Shown here piece by piece: positions 61,501 to 64,000 of a DNA stretch of 64,000 bases. Position 1 is the stretch's first letter, and the number at the start of each line of letters is the position of its first letter. A program made the translations under genes and the position numbers. The DNA lies in contig JAOVFP010000024.1 of the NCBI GenBank assembly GCA_025738555.1, forward strand, positions 682,001 through 746,000, read 5' to 3'. Origin of the DNA: Cyathus striatus (taxonomy: Eukaryota > Basidiomycota > Agaricomycetes > Agaricales > Nidulariaceae). The notes beneath the pieces were generated by a model that made no database searches, was not told where the DNA came from, and worked only from the letters and a program-made list of their open reading frames with translations.

Positions 61501-61639
61501 CGAAAATGTTCGCGTGCGATTTGATGGCCCGCATAATCGTCTGGCAATCATTCCTAATCATGAGGGAACCGCGGGGGATGAATGGATGGAAGTGGATGAT
61601 CTGGGTGACGACGATATTGAGATTGAGGAAATGGACTAA
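58539..61639 (+). CDS. HSP104: Hsp104/ClpB-family protein disaggregase
   Basis: A hexameric AAA+ ATPase that pulls polypeptides out of aggregates with Hsp70/Hsp40 and propagates yeast prions; cytosolic and nuclear. Eight exons, about 900 aa, the family length. N-domain: [39 protein letters not shown]1: Walker A GEPGVGKT, Walker [10 protein letters not shown]. The coiled-coil middle domain ([33 protein letters not shown]) is complete. NBD2: Walker A GPSGTGKT, Walker [26 protein letters not shown], and sensor-2 [15 protein letters not shown]. The acidic C-terminus ends EIEEMD, like the DDLD end of yeast Hsp104 that binds TPR co-chaperones. All key residues are present. Confidence 0.96.
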
Positions 61640-62028
61640 GTAATAAGCCAAGCAGTGTAATGTATTGTGTGTTAGTCTCGTGCCAGTGTGTGTATGTTGT
61701 ACATAATCTTTTCATTGTACCATAGTGTTTCAACCAATGTACACTTGCAATTGTATACTTAACTTTATACCGTTACATTGATAGTGACAATGACACGGAA
61801 GTAATGACATTTTTAATCACGTGGCTGCTGCTTTAAGCTGCAGTCTGAGTTGGCGTCAGGCTATGACAGCGGGTCTGAACCTCAACCGAACGTCTTCGAG
61901 TCTACAAAAACCTCCCACAGTCTTCTGTTGAGTTCGAATATAGCACTTGCCATTGTGGTCAACACAGGGAAGCTAGCATAATTCGACTCCTCAGTGTCTC
62001 TGGCGAAGTCGGATGGGAATCCACCAAC
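61640..62028. other. Intergenic gap, nothing recognised
   Basis: This is the 3' flank of HSP104 and the promoter of the transporter. A 63-codon minus-strand frame (61882-62073) has no features. Confidence 0.5.
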
Positions 62029-64000
62029 ATGACTGGAACCATTCACACTTGTCGACTCATCTCTCAAACGCACATGTCGTCTGTTTCTATGATAGATAAT
62101 TCTAACATCACTATACCCCTAGGGATTTTCATTGGGCTTCTTGCATCTTTTGTACAGTCCCTTGGACTCACTATTCAGCGCAAAAGCCATGTTCTTAACG
62201 AGCAGCTTCCCGAGCATAGACAGGTCATGGAACATAAGAGACCGTATGTAGTTATCTTGTCAACTTGATTATGCCGATCTAATTTTTGTCTTGTTTGCAG
62301 ACTTTGGCTTCTCGGATTTACTATATTCCTCTCGTCCAATCTAGTTGGCTCTCTAGTCCAAATTGCTTCATTACCTGTCGTCATCTTAGCACCTTTGGGG
62401 GCCGTGTCTTTGTTATGGAACGCGTTCTTTGCACGATTAATACTTGGAGATGTGTTCTCCCCTTGGATGCTTCTAGGAACCATCCTAATTGCAGGTGGTG
62501 CGGTGCTTATAGCTGTCTTTGGAATCGTTCCAGAGCAAACGCGTTCGCTTGAAGACTTGCTGGCCCTGTTTCGACGCCCCGCTTTTATTGCTTATTTCTC
62601 GGCTCTTGGTTTTATTGTGCTTTTCTGTTTAATTGTTGTAAGTATTGTGATCCTTTAATACATTACTCACCACTGAAACCTACGACGCAGACACACATCT
62701 GTGATTTTGCTCTGTCGCAAAAGCTTTCGCAATCTTCCATCTTAAACGAATCAGATTCGTCTGCATCATCATCTATTATATTGGACATACCAACGAACTC
62801 TACGATCGCTGGACCCGTAAATGTTATTACGGCGCCCGTGGTGTCAGAAAATACACCCCTTATTGACCGCAAGCCATCAAACACACTATCATACACATTA
62901 CATCCTGTTCCAAGTGAGCATACTGACTCGAAGAAATCTTCTTTTAATCGTACCCGCATTCTACTTGCTATTTCGTATGCCTCATTCTCTGGCATCATAT
63001 CTGGAATGTGTCTCCTTTTTGCCAAAAGTGGGGTCGAGCTTCTTTTGCTCTCTTTGCGAGGGACAAATCAATTTTGGCGTTGGCAATCTTGGCTTCTTAT
63101 TATCGCCCTTGCCATGTTTGCGTTGCTTCAACTGTGGTATTTGCATAAAGCTCTCGTATTGGCGGATCCAACTCTCGTTTGTCCATGTAAGTTATTTCAA
63201 GCTACCATATTGCAACTTTTCTAATCAATCACTTCCTCAGCTGCCTTTTGTTTCTACAATGTTTCTTCCATAGTCAATGGCCTAGTTTATTTTAACCAAT
63301 TCGCGCTGATTTCAGTATTACATCTGAGTCTAGTGGGTCTAGGAATGTGTATCCTCCTTGCTGGAGTTTGGATCGTCAGCATCAAGTCCGGGAATGGTGG
63401 AGTAGACATAGGCCCTTGGGGAGCAGATGACAACGAGCCTGTCTCAATATCTTCTTCGGTGTTTACTTGTTCAGAAGGAAATATACAGGTTTCTGAAGAA
63501 GAAATCAGTGCGGAGACTCTGGATGCTCGCACTTCTTCAGCGTTATCGCAGCGCATCGGTCCTGTTGCAATGGAACGCGAGACGGTGTCTGATTCAAGTG
63601 TTCCTGCTATATCCACTCATTCAGCAGTTCCTGCGCGATTGCAGGAATCCGAAGAAAGAACACCTCGTGATTCACGCAGACATACGGTGCTTGGGAATCA
63701 TATCTTTTCTTCTGGCCATCTCCCAACACTTACGCAAAGACGAAGAGTTACCTTGGATACACGGTTCTCGCGTGCTTCTACGTCACATTCATCCCAGGTA
63801 CCTTTATCCCCTCCACTTCCAACGGTTTCGTCAATTGGAGCAGGCTTTCAAATTGGTCTATCTCCTATCAGCCCTGGGTTCACAGTAATGCCTCTGGAAC
63901 GCAAGAGACGAATGTATTCATCGTATCGCGATTCTGATTTCAATCAAGATGATACTATAGGAGATAGGCATATTGAAAGACGTCGTCGTCGTACCGTTAG
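62029..64000 (+). CDS. NIPA-family magnesium transporter, 3' truncated by the window
   Basis: Exons 62029..62243, 62301..62637, 62691..63186, 63241..>64000, all in phase. Multi-pass protein: IPLGIFIGLLASFVQSLGLT, LWLLGFTIFLSSNLVGSLVQ, LPVVILAPLGAVSLLWNAFF, ILIAGGAVLIAVFG, GIISGMCLLFAKSGVELLLL, WLLIIALAMFALLQLWYL, LVYFNQFALISVLHLSLVGL, MCILLAGVWIVSI. These are the DUF803/NIPA helices, related to animal NIPA1/2 magnesium transporters. A long Ser-rich loop divides the protein, and the C-terminal cytosolic part is Ser/Arg-rich (RRRRRT at the edge). A second in-frame ATG at 62074 is also possible as start. Location: plasma membrane or endosome, inferred. Confidence 0.92.

Overview
The window is nuclear DNA from a filamentous fungus, almost certainly a basidiomycete of the Agaricomycetes. 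The genes are cut by many short GT-AG introns (about 45-65 nt), are packed on both strands, and include a priA-type cysteine-rich secreted protein, a family known mainly from mushrooms. There are no operons, CRISPR arrays, rRNA genes or recognisable intact transposons. All gene models were spliced by eye by matching open frames across GT...AG introns, so small exon-boundary errors are possible.

Layout. 0-10 kb: a partial N-myristoylated small protein with a p97/Cdc48-binding VIM motif (-), a small cysteine-motif membrane protein (-) divergent from dynactin ARP1 (+), ribosomal protein eS24 (-), a DUF4870/UPF0132-type membrane protein (+), a priA-like gene (-) and glucose-6-phosphate 1-epimerase (+). 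10-22.5 kb: the catalytic subunit of DNA polymerase zeta (REV3, +), an AGTRAP-like membrane protein (-), the diphthamide WD40 protein DPH7 (+), a TMEM135-like membrane protein (-) and a dysferlin-domain protein (-). 22.5-26.5 kb: a gene-free, AT-rich interval with palindromes, hairpins and one 22-bp inverted-repeat pair.

26.5-41.4 kb: a DEAH/RHA RNA helicase with a dsRBD-like region (+), AP-2 alpha adaptin (+), a PH-C2-RasGAP protein (-), an ELO fatty-acid elongase (-), and a cryptic small multi-exon gene (-) that I cannot assign. 41.4-53 kb: one giant gene, VPS13 (+), a bridge-like lipid-transfer protein. 53-64 kb: a DENN-domain protein (-), HSP104 (+) with a heat-shock element upstream, and a NIPA-type magnesium transporter running off the right edge (+).

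The genes do not form one pathway. They are mostly housekeeping functions, with a loose concentration of membrane-trafficking and membrane-contact genes (ARP1, AP-2 alpha, RasGAP, VPS13, DENN). Convergent pairs lie very close together (REV3 and the AGTRAP-like gene 41 bp apart; DPH7 and TMEM135-like 87 bp apart). The points most worth a second look are the frame-breaking 20 bp in ARP1, the cryptic gene at 39.6-40.4 kb, the hairpin cluster at 25.2-26.2 kb, and a probable GC-AG intron in REV3. I found no clear evidence of a wholly new biological system.
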